A DNA stretch of 64,000 nucleotides, taken from Adiantum capillus-veneris. Its lineage: Eukaryota; Streptophyta; Polypodiopsida; Polypodiales; Pteridaceae. Positions 46,139 through 59,125 of this stretch are shown here, piece after piece (within the stretch, counting starts at the first letter, position 1; every line of letters starts with the position of its first letter). The stretch covers positions 99,565,247-99,629,246 of the forward strand of contig CM043954.1 in NCBI GenBank assembly GCA_014529385.2, in the 5' to 3' direction. The position numbers and the translations under genes are program-made. Under the pieces are notes generated by a model. That model saw only the letters and a program-made list of their open reading frames with translations. It did not search any database and had not been told where the DNA came from.

Positions 46139-47914
46139 TCAATAAACATAAAGTTTATTCTCTCTTAAAACTTGAAATATTACCTGGAGGTGTTTCTTGT
46201 GTTCGTCTAATGAATTAGAGTAGATGATAATATCATCAAAGAACACTCGAGTGAAGGTTCGATGAGGCTTGAACAGCTTCTCCATCAAGCTGTTGAATGT
46301 GGCTCGTGCATTGGTCAAGCCAAAAGGCATGACAATGTATTCGTAAAGACCAAATGTGGTGCAAAATTTGGTCTTTACAATGTCTTGATCTACTATCCTT
46401 ATTTGATGATAGCCACTTTTTAGGTCAATCCTACTGAAGTAGGTCGAACCTTGTAGCTTATCAAATAGGTCTTCTACCCGCGGAACGGGAAACCTATTCT
46501 TGATAGTGATCCTATTTAGTGCTCTATAGTCGACACACATACGATATGTGCCGTCTTTCTTTTGCACTAATAGCACAGGTGAGCAAAATGGAGATGAGCT
46601 AGGCCTAACCATGCCCTTCTCAACTAACTCATGCACTTGCCGCATAATCTCCTCTTGTTGAGCTTGAGAAACTCTATAAGGAGGTTTGCTAGGCGGTGAA
46701 CTTCTTGGAAGAAGTTCAATTGCATGGTCATCATTACCTCGTTTAGGAGGTATCTCACAAGGGATGTCGTCAATAAAAACATCTTGAAACCCCTTGAGAA
46801 AATTGGATAACTCTAATTCCTTGTGGTTTCTTTTATTTTCTTTTGCTAAAGCACTAGGTTCATTTTGAGAATCTTTAACAAAAATCATATACACGGAGAT
46901 AGAGCTCTTTATTGACTTTTTGAAAGTTGGTGTATGTACAATGGGGATAGTGTTACCCATTTCCTTAGCATCTATATACATGTCTTTTTCCTTGAACTTA
47001 AAGGATATTCTCATTTCAGGGAATTTAACATTGGCAGTCAGGCGATCAAACCATGGTGCCCCTAGGATTACATCCTCATGCTTGAGAGGAGAGATAAAGA
47101 AGTCCTCTTTGTCCACATAGCTTTGGACATGGAGCCTCAATTTTCCGATTAAGGGAGTGATTGAAGCTTCTTGCCCCTTGAAAGCATTGTCTGCGGATAG
47201 AACATCTCCCATCTCATAGGCTTGTATGACTAGCTTGGTGGCCAACTCTACATATATAAAATTGTGAGTAGAACTAGGGTCAAAGAGAATAAAAGCATCA
47301 TGTTCTCTTACCTTTCCCCAAGCATGGCATAGAGGAGATCCTTTGTGGTGAGTTTGGTGAGTCTCCTCCTCTTGGATTTCAACCAAGGTAGCTCTAGGAG
47401 GATCATGGCGGGTGTTCTTTTGGGGACAAGCGCGGTACGCATGCCCTTGTTCGCCGCACTTGAAACACTGATTATCCTTGCGATAACGCTCAAGCTCTTC
47501 AGGATAGAGTTTGTTTTTACCTTTGTAAACTCCCTTCTCTTTAGCTTTGTTCGAGTTGCCTTTAGGAGACTTTTGGACATTGTCCTTCCCTTTAGGCTCA
47601 TTGGAACCCTTGTTTTCCGTCGGCTTATTATTTCTTTTAGCCCCCGTTTGGAAATTGATTCGAGAGGCCACCATACAATGGTGTATTACTGCCGATATGG
47701 TACGTGACCTTTGGGAGTTGACATACTCCGTCATTTCTTCGGTTAAGCCTGCACAAAATTGTTGCTTTTGCTCTCCAAAATCCAACTTTTTGAAGACAAT
47801 GTCTTTGAGTTGTAAGTCCCAAAACTTGTCTACATATTTGTGGATGGATTCATAGGGAGAGAGCTTTAATCTTTGCCATTCGGTGAGTACTTTGTCTTTG
47901 GCATCGGTGGCCAA
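46139..47914 (-). pseudogene. Gag C-terminus, protease and RT of B
   Basis: 591 open codons. A CCHC knuckle CFKCGEQGHAYRAC is at about residue 150. The protease site reads LFDPSSTHNFI where DSGSTHNFI is typical, so the catalytic Asp-Ser/Thr-Gly is altered. The reverse transcriptase spans about 395-590 with YRMCVDYRALN, MPFGLTNARATF and the catalytic FFDD. It ends at a TGA inside RT at about 46138 with the same frame open beyond. Confidence 0.85.
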
Positions 47915-48920
47915 AAACTACTTCATAATGGAATCTCTTAAAGCTTTCCATGTTCGTGGAGCTTCACCATTGGCTCGTAGGCTAGACCACCAATTCTTGG
48001 CGGACTTTTTGAAAGTGCATAGCTACATGGTTTAGCTTAGAGGACTCCGTGAAGCCCTCATCTCCGAACGCCGCATCAAATTGTTGGATAAAGGCCAAGA
48101 TTTTGTCCGTAGCACCAAATTTGCCATCATAGGTAAGGAAAGAGATGCTCTTCCCTCCCTCTTTGAACTTCTTGAGCTTGGACGACCTCTTCCCAGTGGC
48201 ATAGTATTTCCTATGGCCTCTTCTTTTTAATGGTTCAAAGGTTGCACCATTACTTTCTTTAGAAGGTGAAGAATTTGAGGAAGGTGGAGAAGAGGGTGAC
48301 CTCTTTCTTGCCTTTTTCTTGTCTTGATCTTCTTCATCTTCACCATCACTTTCATAAGAGGAAGAGGATGAAGAAGATGGAGAAAAGGGTGTCCTCTTTC
48401 TCGCCTTTTTCTTCTCTTTCTTTTTGTCATCCCTCTTTGAATTATGGTGTGGAGAAGGGTGCGATGGTCTTCTCCGTTTTGGAGGTGATGGAGAGCGTTT
48501 AACCCGCCGTCTTTGTGGAGCCATCTCCGCCGAGGTGGCGGAAGACTCACTTCTTTCTTGTTCCTTCGGTGGAGGCTCTTGAGTTCTCCTTTGGGAAGGA
48601 GATGCTTCATCAAGAAGTAAATTCTTGATCCCTTTGTATGGATTCTCTTCTTCTTCCCGGATCGCAGAGAGACCTCTTTTGGAAGTCTCACAAGGAGGCT
48701 TCCTAGGTGTTCTCTCGTCATGGTGGTGAGCTTGGAGAATCCCATGAGCAGGGAGCTTCCGTTGCACTTCACTTTGGAGAGATGGATTGCCCATGGCTTG
48801 TTGAACCCTAGAAACAAGATAGTTAACAAGCATCGGGGCATCATTAGTAGCTTGCTCATTATTAGCAAAATCAAAGTTATCAATATTAATTTCACTCTCT
48901 TTACTATTGTCAGCAGCCAT
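47915..48920 (-). pseudogene. Gag N-terminus of B
   Basis: ATG at 48920. A low-complexity Lys/Arg/Ser-rich middle (KKARKRTPFSPSSSSSSSY) separates the N-terminal segment from the capsid-like part. The frame ends at 47982; comparison with A shows a frameshift near 48010, and a TAG near 47917 lies before the frame of the next segment. Confidence 0.8.
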
Positions 48921-49325
48921 TCTAACAACTTTTAGGTGTAAACTTTTTAGATGTACTTTGGCACTTCAAGCCCTAGTTGCTACTCCTCTTTACCCCTTTA
49001 GAAAAATCACTCAAGCTACTGTACCCGTGGCTGGAATACCGTTAATTGCAAGGAATAGAAGAGAGGTTCATTCAACACCAAAACATCACCGGCTCCTGTC
49101 AAGCTTCTAATAGCTCAATAGTGGTTAAGGCATAGGGAAGCACGGTAGGACTCCACTATTAAGATCATACCTCTCCACACTAATGCCCCATTAGCTGCAC
49201 GAAGGCAGGCGCATTGCAAGGCTGAAAAATCCCTATTCTACTTACTCACAGGCAATTAATAATACCAACCATTTATAGCTAGCTTGAGAACCTCCCTTAT
49301 TGAGCAAGCAAAGAGAAACCTTGTT

Positions 49326-49336
49326 CTCTGATACCA
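49326..49336 (-). other. Primer binding site of element B
   Basis: On the minus strand TGGTATCAGAG, complementary to the initiator-Met tRNA end, one base after the LTR terminus. Confidence 0.9.
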
Positions 49337-49337
49337 A

Positions 49338-50926
49338 TGTAGCATTTAATGGCCTAAAAACTTGTGTGTAGCGGAAATTAGCATGAACATAGTGGGCATT
49401 TCATTCGAATAGATTCCTAATGAGAATTACAAGAGTGCTTGGGTGGAGAGAGCAACAAAAAACATAACACCTAGTTAGATACCATGAACAATACTTTCAA
49501 AAGAGAGAGAAATTAAGCTATTGACAATAGTTGAGGACGGGATTTACATGGAGCCGGTCACCCCTCCAAAAACCTTTGTATTATGGTTTCTCCCATCAAG
49601 AGAGACATTGTACAATACAATTCATTGTCTTCCTTCAAGACTAGCTAGTGCAATGAAGATGAAAGCTTCATGCACTAAGGAAAACACTTATCAAACACAA
49701 CATCAATTGCCTCCGGTCTCAGACCCAAGACCTCACACACCTTCGAAGATGGTGAGAGCTAGCGGGGTATGAGAGTAGATTGAGAGGAAGAAGGAGTATT
49801 CTTACAAGAAAGATGTACATCTCCTCACATAATCACTCATTAGCATAGCTTAACTTAGTAATTAGCATGGTAGAGGAGATGAGAATGCATTGAAGCTTGG
49901 CCCTTGGTTGGATTTGCATCACAAATCCAAGAGTTATTGGTGTAGGCCTCCCTTCTCACAAGCTTGGAGTAGGTGGTAAGGTTTCCATTAAAGCTTGAGA
50001 AGGAGAGAGAGAGTCTTCTTTACTTCACACATGAGATTTTGTGAGTGTTTGTGTGATAATGCCTTGCAAAAATCATCCCCCTCTCTCTCTTGGTCGACCC
50101 CTCTTGCTATTTGCTCATGCTACAGTCTCATTGGATCTCCGCAGGCCTAGCCAATGGTAATTAAGCAGTATAAGTGATAGCCTTTTGACATGTGTCCCCC
50201 TTTCCCCTTTTGTGAGAGCTTTAGGTAATTAATAAATGAAATTAAACTCTCATTGGACCCCTTTGCCCCCTGGCCAATACGAATCAGGCAACCCATTGGG
50301 CTGTTGCATGCTCATTGGTCCCCTTGGGAGACTATCCAATAGTCTTCTAGAGAGCTTAATTCTCGTTAATTCTTTTATTAAGTGTTTTTTAAATAATTAA
50401 ACTAGATTTACTCTAGCTTAATTCTCATTGGTCCACCTCCAAGGCCATCCAATAGGATTTGAGTACACCTTGTGGGCATCTAGGCTAGGGAGCTGACATG
50501 TGTCCCTTTTTCCCCTTGTGTACAAAGGGAGCTTGTGTGTGTGTGTGTGAGTTTCTCTCTCATCCCCTACTTGCTAGGCTCGCCCCCTCCTATGTAGGGA
50601 TTGACAAAGACTTTTGGGACACACACAAAGCATTCAATTTTTGCAAAGTTTGACCTTTGGACACAACCTTTGAATTTGGAACCTTAGCATTTTGGAAGTC
50701 TTAATGGGCTGAACCTTAGGGTCTTTGAAGGCCATTGTTGCACATGGCTCTTTTGCAAATGACCCCCCTTTGGATCCCTATTTTACCTCTTTTGGATCCC
50801 TACTATGTCCGGTCTGCTAGCTTATCCAATATTCTAGCTTTTTCTCCCCTGGCACTTCCCCATATTAAATGATCAGTTTAACATGAGAAAATCATTTAGG
50901 AGAACTAGATATTGATTATTATGACA
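49338..50926 (-). mobile_element. 5' LTR of element B
   Basis: 1,589 bp; on + it runs tgtagcattt...attatgaca. It diverges from the left copy by several percent by eye. Confidence 0.88.
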
Positions 50927-51941
50927 ACCCTCTTTCCTTCTTCTTCACCTTCCTCCTCTTTCGAGAAAGCTATAGCTATTCTCCTAGAGGATATAAGAGG
51001 GGAGGACATCAAAAATCATACCGTGCATGGAAAAGGTCACAAAATCTCAAGAAGCTCAAGGAGGGAGGAAAGAGCATCTCTTTCCTACCCTATAATGGGA
51101 CCTTTGGTGCTACCGACAAAGTGTTGACCTTCATTCAACAATTTGATGTGGCCTTTGGAGATGAGGGCTTCACAGAGTTCTCCAAGCTACACCATGTAAC
51201 TATGCACTTCCAGAAATTGGATCCTCAATGGTGGGCTAGCCTTCGTGGCAATGGTGAAGTACCAAAGACATGGAAAACTCTACAAGTTTCCATCATGAAG
51301 CAATTCCTTGCAAGCGATGCAAAGGACAAAGTGCTCACCAAATGGCACAATTTAAAGCTTCTCTCGCATGATTCTATCCACAAATAGGTAGACAAGTTTT
51401 GGGATTTACATCTGAAGGCTACTGTCTTCCAAAAGATAGACTTTGCTGAGAAAAAGCAACAACTTGGCCGAGCAAAAGCAACAATTTTGTGTCGGATTAC
51501 CTGGGGAGGTGGTCAAATACATCATCTCTCAACTGCCTGGTTCTATCACCAAAGTAATCCATAACACCATGGTTGCTTCACGCATCAATTTCCAACAAGG
51601 GGCTAGACAGAATGTCAAGCTTATGGAAAATAAAGACAAAAATGATGCAAAGGGGAAAACCAATGCCCAAAATTCTTCCCAAGGGACTTTTAGCAGCAAC
51701 AACAACAATTGGTCCAAGGAGAAGGGAGTTTACAAATGCAAAAACAAACTCTCTCCTGAAGAGCTTTAAGCTTTTTGCAAGGAACATAAGTGTTTTAAGT
51801 GTGGGGAGCAAGGACATGGCTATCGTTCTTTCCCCAAGAAAAATGTTCGCAATGAGACTCCTAGGGCTTCCACCATTGAAGCTCCAAAAGAGGATGCTCA
51901 TTGTAAAGGATCATCTCTCTCCTATGATTAGGGAAAGGTAA
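50927..51941 (+). pseudogene. Gag C-terminal part of element A (after the B insertion)
   Basis: It resumes in the Ser-rich region (PSSSPSSSFEK) and continues through FIQQFDVAFGDEGFTEFSK (51121-51387) to a knuckle CFKCGEQGHGYRSF near 51795, where the last Cys is Phe. There is a stop at 51388 and frameshifts near 51120 and 51460. Confidence 0.75.
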
Positions 51942-52755
51942 GGGAGTTTGACGGTGGCTCTACTCACAACTATATATCAATGGAGTTGGCCACCAGATTG
52001 GGCATTCAAGCTTTTGAGATGGGAGAGATTGTAATGGAAGACACACCTTTCAAGGGATAGCAAGCCTCTGTTACTCCCTTCAATGGGATGTTGAGGCTTC
52101 ATGTCCAAAGATATGTCGATGAAGAAGACTTTTTTATCTCTCCTCTTCAACATGAGGATCTATCCTAGGGGCACCATGGTTTGTTTGCATGGCTGCCCAC
52201 ATGAAGTTCCTAAAAAGAAGAATCAGCTTCACCTACATGGAAAAGAACATGTATATAGATGCTAGTGAGTGTGGTTGTACTATGCCACTTGTAAATCCTC
52301 CTGCTTTTGATAAATCAATGAATAGCTCAGTTTTTACGTACATGATTTTTGTCAAAGAGTCCCTAAAAGATCCTAATGTTTCATCAAATGTAAATGTTAG
52401 GAATCAAGAAGAGTTAGATGATATCTCTATGGACTTACCTCCAAAAGGAGGGGATGATGACCATCACATTGAGCTCCTTCCAGAAAGCTCACAGCCTAAC
52501 AAGCCTCCTTATCAATTTTCTCAAGCTCAACAAGAGGAGATCATGAGGCAAGTACAAGAATTGGTAGATAAACGGATGGTGAGGCTTAGCTTCTCTCCCT
52601 TTTGTTCTCTAGTCCTTTTAGTGCAAAAGAAAGATGGTACATACCGTATGTGTGTGGACTATCAAGCACTAAACCATATCACCATCAAAAATAGATTTTC
52701 CATGCCTTGGGTAGAAGATCTGTTTTGATAAGCTACAAGGCTCGACCTACTTCAG
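51942..52755 (+). pseudogene. Protease and RT N-terminus of element A
   Basis: The protease site reads FDGGSTHNYISMELA near 51950. The open frame 52189-52728 runs from the protease-RT linker through QAQQEEIMRQVQELVDK to YRMCVDYQALN and ends just before the palm. Several frameshifts precede it. Confidence 0.75.
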
Positions 52756-53758
52756 TAGGATTTAAGTATCAAAATAAGGATAGTGGATGAGGATATCTTA
52801 AAGACCACGTTTTGCACAATGTTTGATCTTTATGAATATCTAGTCATGCCTTTTGGCTTCACTAATGCATCGGCCATGTTCAATTGTTTAATGGAGAAAA
52901 TCTTTAGACTTTACCGCAAATTCACTGGAGTGTTCTTTGATGATATCATCATCTACTCCAAGTCTTTGGAGGAACATAAGCAACATCTCCAAGTGATTTT
53001 TCAAGCACTGAGGGAGAACAAGCTTATTCTCAACCAAAAGAAAAGCGAATTTTTCCTTCAAGAGATTCAATACCTAGGTCATATTATCTCTCAAGATGGT
53101 ATCCATATGGATCCATCAAAGCTAGAGGTAATAAAAGCATGGCCTAATCCAAGGAATCTACATGAGCTAAGAAGCTTTATTGGTATGTGTGCATACTATA
53201 GAGGCTTCATAGAAAAATTTTCTCAAATAGCAGGACCACTACATGACTTAACTAAGAAGAATGTTAAGTTTTTATGGACTGCTAAGGAGCAAAATTCTTT
53301 TGACAAGCTCAAAGAGAAGCTTACCTCCCAACCAATCCTCATGCTTTTGGATCTCTCAAAGCCATTTGAGGTCAAAGGTGATGCTTGTGGTGATTGTCTT
53401 CGAGCAGTCTTGCTTCAAGAAGTGCATGCATAGCATATGAGAGCCGAAGTCTCAATACAGATGAACGTGTCTTAGGCATTTATGAGCAAGAGCTTTTAGC
53501 TGTTCTACATGCCCTAGACACATGGAATCATTATTTATTGGGGACTCCATTTATTCTATGAGACGACCACCAAAGTCTCAAGTACTTCATGATGCAAACC
53601 AAGCTTTCCAACAAACAAATGAGGTGGGCAAATTTTCTTTCACAATTCAATATCCATATTTCTCACATTACTGGTAAGCACAATCAAGTGGTTGATGTAC
53701 TTTTACGATGGCCAAAAGTTAATGGAGTGTATATAGCTACTCACAATGACTATCTTCT
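52756..53758 (+). pseudogene. RT palm and RNase H of element A
   Basis: The frame 52783-53433 has MPFGFTNASAMFN, the catalytic FFDD, FFLQEIQYLGHIISQDG and GDACGDCLRAVLLQE. RNase H continues in other frames with YEQELLAVLHALDTW and DHQSLKYFMMQTK to about 53758, with stops. Confidence 0.8.
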
Positions 53759-55176
53759 ATGATAGGTGAGTATGCTACTGACCCTAACTTTAGAGACATA
53801 ATGTCAGCCCTTGCTTTGGGGAAGAAAGAGGAACCATTCACCTCGCTGGATGGTTATCGTCTCCACATCAATAGGCTATGTGTTACCCACTTCCTTCATG
53901 AGAAATTCATGTATGAATCCCATGATCCTCCCTATGCGGGCATAGAGGCATTCATTCTACTCTCTGAGGAGTAGAAACGTACTTCTATTGGCCTACCATG
54001 AAAGTGGACATACAAGAGTATGTTTCAAAGTGTGTAGTATGCCAAAAGACCAAGTATGATAGATGGAAGCAACCTGGATTACTCCATCCATTGCCTATCC
54101 CAAATTTACCATGGGAGAGGATATCCATGTATTTCATCTTTGGATTGCCCAAGTCTATCCATGGGAATACGAGAATATGGACAATAGTTGACAGGTTTAG
54201 TAAGAAAGCACACTTTATTCTTGTCAAAAAGACTATTAAGGCACACCAAATGGCAACTCTCTTCATATCATACATTTTCAAATACCATGGATTGCCAACA
54301 TCCATCATGTCAGATAGAGATCCTAGAATGACCAGTGATTGTTAGAAAGGTCTCTTTGGAAATCTAGGCACAAGATTGAATTTCTCTTCGGCCTATCACA
54401 CCCACAAATGGATGGATAAAGTGAGATAGCCAATCTTATGATACTCAATCTAGTAAAGACTTATGCTACCAAATTAGATCAATGCTCACAATGAAAAAAG
54501 TACTTATCTCTTGTAGAGTATAGCTACAATAATATTGTACATACATACTTCTATGAGAAAAGAACCTTTTGAGATCATTAAGGGAAGACCTAAAAGTCCC
54601 TTTCTACTCAAAGTACATGCGAAGATCTTCGATGCTACCAACAATGATTGTAGCCATGCATGACCTACAAGAATCTTTTCAAAAGATTAAGAAGGCTATA
54701 TCCATCTCTCAACAAAGGCAAAAAGTTGCTGCTGACAAGCACAAAAGGCTCGACTGAGGCAAACGATGGGCAAAAATCCTACCGGCCATCAAAAATATTA
54801 TGCTAAGATAGCAAAAAGATACTATGGTCCTTTCCAAATCTTGAAGCCCATCAATGAGATGGCTTACCAAATCAAGTTGCCCAACCATTGGCTCATACAC
54901 AATGATTTTCATGTGAGCCTACTTAAGCCCTACAAAGGAGAGCCACCAAGTGAACCAATCATTGAAGACCCTCCCAAAGTTGAAGATCAAGAAGAGGTTC
55001 TACAACCCAAATCTATACTTCGGCATGAAGACAAGGTACTACAACATGGTAAGATTATCCAACGGTATCTTATTAAGCTCAAAAATTATCCTTTTGAAGA
55101 TACTAGATGGATGCAAGGGATACAGCTTAAGGATAGTATGAACCTTGTCAATGCTTACAATGCTACATTAGAGTAA
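53759..55176 (+). pseudogene. Integrase with chromodomain-like tail of element A
   Basis: The zinc region (53860-54060) still shows HEKFMYESHDPPYAG and CVVCQKTK. The core (54100-54430) has MYFIFGLPKS (first Asp changed to Tyr), SDRDPRMTSD, then stops and a damaged HPQTDGQSE block. The tail 54766-55176 has MAYQIKLPNHWLIHNDFHVS followed by ILRHEDKVLQHGK and KNYPFEDTRWMQ, a chromodomain-like pattern. Confidence 0.75.
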
Positions 55177-55522
55177 ATAAATGTTCAAATTTCTTTTAAA
55201 TGACCCATGTTTTTGTCTTATAAGACTAGTTCTCTTTTTCATTGTGCACAAATTTAAATAGTATGCATGCTTAGAATCATGTTTGTGATGATGACGTCTC
55301 TTAAACACCAAGTAGAATTTGTCACTCTACTTTGGGAGAATGAATGGACTAAAGAGCAGATATGCTTGCGGCAGCTATGTCTCCCAAGCACTAAATGGAT
55401 TAGTCATCCATCTTGGAAAGATGTAGCAAGGTAAAAAGGGATCCTTTATCGTGGCTAAGCAAGATTGACTAATGACTAAGGATTTATCTCTTCTACCTCA
55501 TAGTCAAGGACGACTATGATTT
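55177..55522. other. 3' untranslated region of element A
   Basis: Non-coding sequence between pol and polypurine tract, alignable to the same region of B (43820-44190). Confidence 0.6.
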
Positions 55523-55537
55523 CAAGAGAGAGGTAAA
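55523..55537 (+). other. Polypurine tract of element A
   Basis: caagagagaggtaaa directly precedes TGTCATATC. Confidence 0.8.
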
Positions 55538-55806
55538 TGTCATATCTAACCAACCCAATTATTTTCTCATATTAAATTGATCATTTAATGTGGGAAATAA
55601 AAGGGATCTAGTGTTAGGATATAGACATGTGCTTATAGATCTATCTCAACATGGGGCAAATGAGAGATGTTATGTCAAAGATCAAGGCTAACCAATGGAG
55701 CTTAAATACCTTAGGCTTAGCTTCATTGAAGACCTCCAATAGTTAGTGTTAAAAGTCCTTTGACCTTAGGTAAACTAGGGTTGTGCTTGAGGTAAGAACT
55801 CGGCCC

Positions 55807-56020
55807 AAGCTTAAGGTGCTTGAGGTGCTTGATGACTAAGGTGCTTGAGGTGCTTGTCGTGCTTGCTGACTTAGGTGCTTGAGGTGCTTGTCAAGCTTGC
55901 CGACTAGGGAGCTTGAGGTGCTTGTTGTGCTTGCCGACTAGGGAGCTTGAGGTGCTTGTGGGAACACCACCCAAGCTTGAGGTGCTTTGTCATGCTTGCT
56001 GACTAAGGTACTTGAGGTAA
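55807..56020 (+). repeat. Minisatellite, ~34-bp unit (gcttgaggtgcttg core)
   Basis: About six imperfect units at a spacing of 33-35 bp. The 5' LTR of A has only one gcttgaggtgggaac unit, so the array grew after insertion. Confidence 0.85.
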
Positions 56021-56381
56021 GGTGTGCAAAATTCAATCATCAATCCCTACAAGGAGGGGATGAGCCCTAAAACAGGCGGGAGGAGAGAGAACACACACAC
56101 ACACACTCACACAAGGAAATCTTTGGACAAAGAAAGCAAAAGGGACACTTGTCAAGTTCCTCCTCATGTTTCCCTCATGGTGTGCCTAAAGCCTATCGGT
56201 TTGCCACCCAAGAGGTCCAATGATAAATTAGTAGATTCAATTAATTTTTTTTGCATTTATCAAGTCCTCTCTCTCCAAGGGGAAAGGGGGACCCTTCTCC
56301 CAAGACTAGTATGCCTGCTTGGTATGAGTATTGCTTGTGATTGGCTAGGCATGAAGGGTTCAATGAGCTTCAAGCATGAGC

Positions 56382-56438
56382 TACAAGGGGGTGGTCGACC
56401 AAAGCAAGTAGGGGGCATGCTTGAGGGGTATACTCCTC

Positions 56439-56533
<95 letters not shown>

Positions 56534-56596
56534 AAGGGGGTGGTCGACCAAAGCAAGTAGGGGGCATGCTTGAGGGGTATACTCCTCCTCCCCCCC

Positions 56597-56694
<98 letters not shown>

Positions 56695-56695
56695 G
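56382..56695 (+). repeat. 149-bp direct duplication with C39 and TC tracts
   Basis: The tacaagggggtggtcgacca segment recurs at 56382 and 56531. The first copy is followed by 39 C (about 56440-56478) and a TC tract to 56530, the second by a shorter C run and a TC tract to about 56691. Confidence 0.85.
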
Positions 56696-57371
56696 TGCAT
56701 TGTGCAAAGTGCAAGAGCTCCATCTCCTTCTCCAAGAAAATAGAGAGGTTAAGAGCCTACACCAAAACTCTTGGATATGGAATACAAGTCCAACCAAGAT
56801 CCATGCTTCAATGCTTAAGCTTGACATCTTCTCTCCATCTTCATTACTATGCTATTATGTATGCTAGCAAGAAGAGTGATGATAAGTGGGGAACTAACTC
56901 TTTCTCTTATGAAATGTTTCTTCTTCTTCTTCCCTACCCTCATTCCCTGCTAGCTCTATTCACCTTCGAAGGTGTTTGAGGTCTTGGGACTGAGGCTTGG
57001 GATAGTTAATGCTTTCCACAAAGTTTATGTTATGCTCATGATGCATGGAGCTTTCCATCTTCATTGCATCACCTAGGTCACAAGGAACACAGAGTTTGTA
57101 TTGTAACAAGTCTCTCTTGATGGGAGAAACTATAATACAAATGCCTACTGGAGGGGGGACCGGCTCCACATAAATCCAGTTGTTGTCAACTATTTTCATG
57201 CTCTCTAAACTCTCTCTCTTGCAAAAGTATTGTTCATGCCAAGTTAACTACATGCTATGTTTATGTTGCTACCATCAATTATGTTCACCCACTATGCTCA
57301 CAAATTAGTTTCACAAAAGTGCTTTCTCTAATTTTTTATACTCTCAAAGTTAATAGGCCAATTCCATTACA

Positions 57372-57376
57372 TTAAA
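57372..57376 (+). other. Target-site duplication of element A (right)
   Basis: TTAAA, as at 40470-40474. Confidence 0.85.
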
Positions 57377-57649
57377 GCACTTGCATACATGTGCTAAAAA
57401 TACTGATCTTAAGCGAGATGTGGTTGTCAAGGGACTATCCTCATGAAAATTTGTGGCCAATTGTTAACCCTCATTGTTGTAAACATGACTCTTCTTGTCG
57501 TATTCTATACAAAGCTCATTGGACCTTGCCCGTCCACTATGTCCCAAGCCAGCACCCAAAGCTGCCATTACGGCCCTTTTTAGCTTGCCCTATTGCAACT
57601 TTTTTTCACCCCCTTCAACCGTGGACGATTGGTATGCATCCAAGCCACA
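57377..57649. other. Unassigned spacer right of element A
   Basis: No gene recognised; short open frames only. Confidence 0.4.
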
Positions 57650-58830
<1,181 letters not shown>

Positions 58831-59125
58831 TTGTGGAGGTCATTTGGAGGGACTTCTAAGAAAATACAAATTCTTGTCTTCTCTCTCTAGAAAATTGGTG
58901 TGGTAAAAGAAAAGGTGTCCACATCAACTGTTCAAGAAGTGTACTTCAAAGTTGATTTTTTTTACAGAGTCATAATGACCGTAATGATTGATGTAATTTC
59001 CCTTTTCATTTATATTGAATACACCTCATCATATAGGAGGGAAGTTCTTCTCCATACAATGTATGCAGTAGGGACTAATGGCATTCTACTCTTTTGTTTC
59101 TTGATTTTCTTGAACTTTGTATTCA

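Larger units (their letters stand above)
42443..50926 (-). mobile_element. Element B: chromodomain-type Ty3/gypsy nested in A
   Basis: It is in opposite orientation to A but of the same family: LTR starts, polypurine tracts and proteins are alike. It has an intact primer site. Coding is disabled by a gag frameshift, stops in gag and RT, a changed protease site and an integrase deletion, but it is better preserved than A, as expected for the younger insertion. Confidence 0.9.
40475..57371 (+). mobile_element. Element A: chromodomain-type Ty3/gypsy, interrupted by element B
   Basis: LTRs at both ends, a TTAAA duplication outside, a decayed initiator-Met primer site, gag-pol in the order gag - protease - RT - RNase H - integrase with a chromodomain-like tail, and a polypurine tract. 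Gag is cut at 42443 by B and resumes at 50927. All coding parts carry stops or frameshifts. Confidence 0.9.
55538..57371 (+). mobile_element. 3' LTR of element A
   Basis: 1,834 bp. It is longer than the 5' LTR because of a minisatellite (55807-56020), a 149-bp internal duplication (56382 on) and long C and TC tracts. It ends CCATTACA, followed by TTAAA. Confidence 0.88.
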
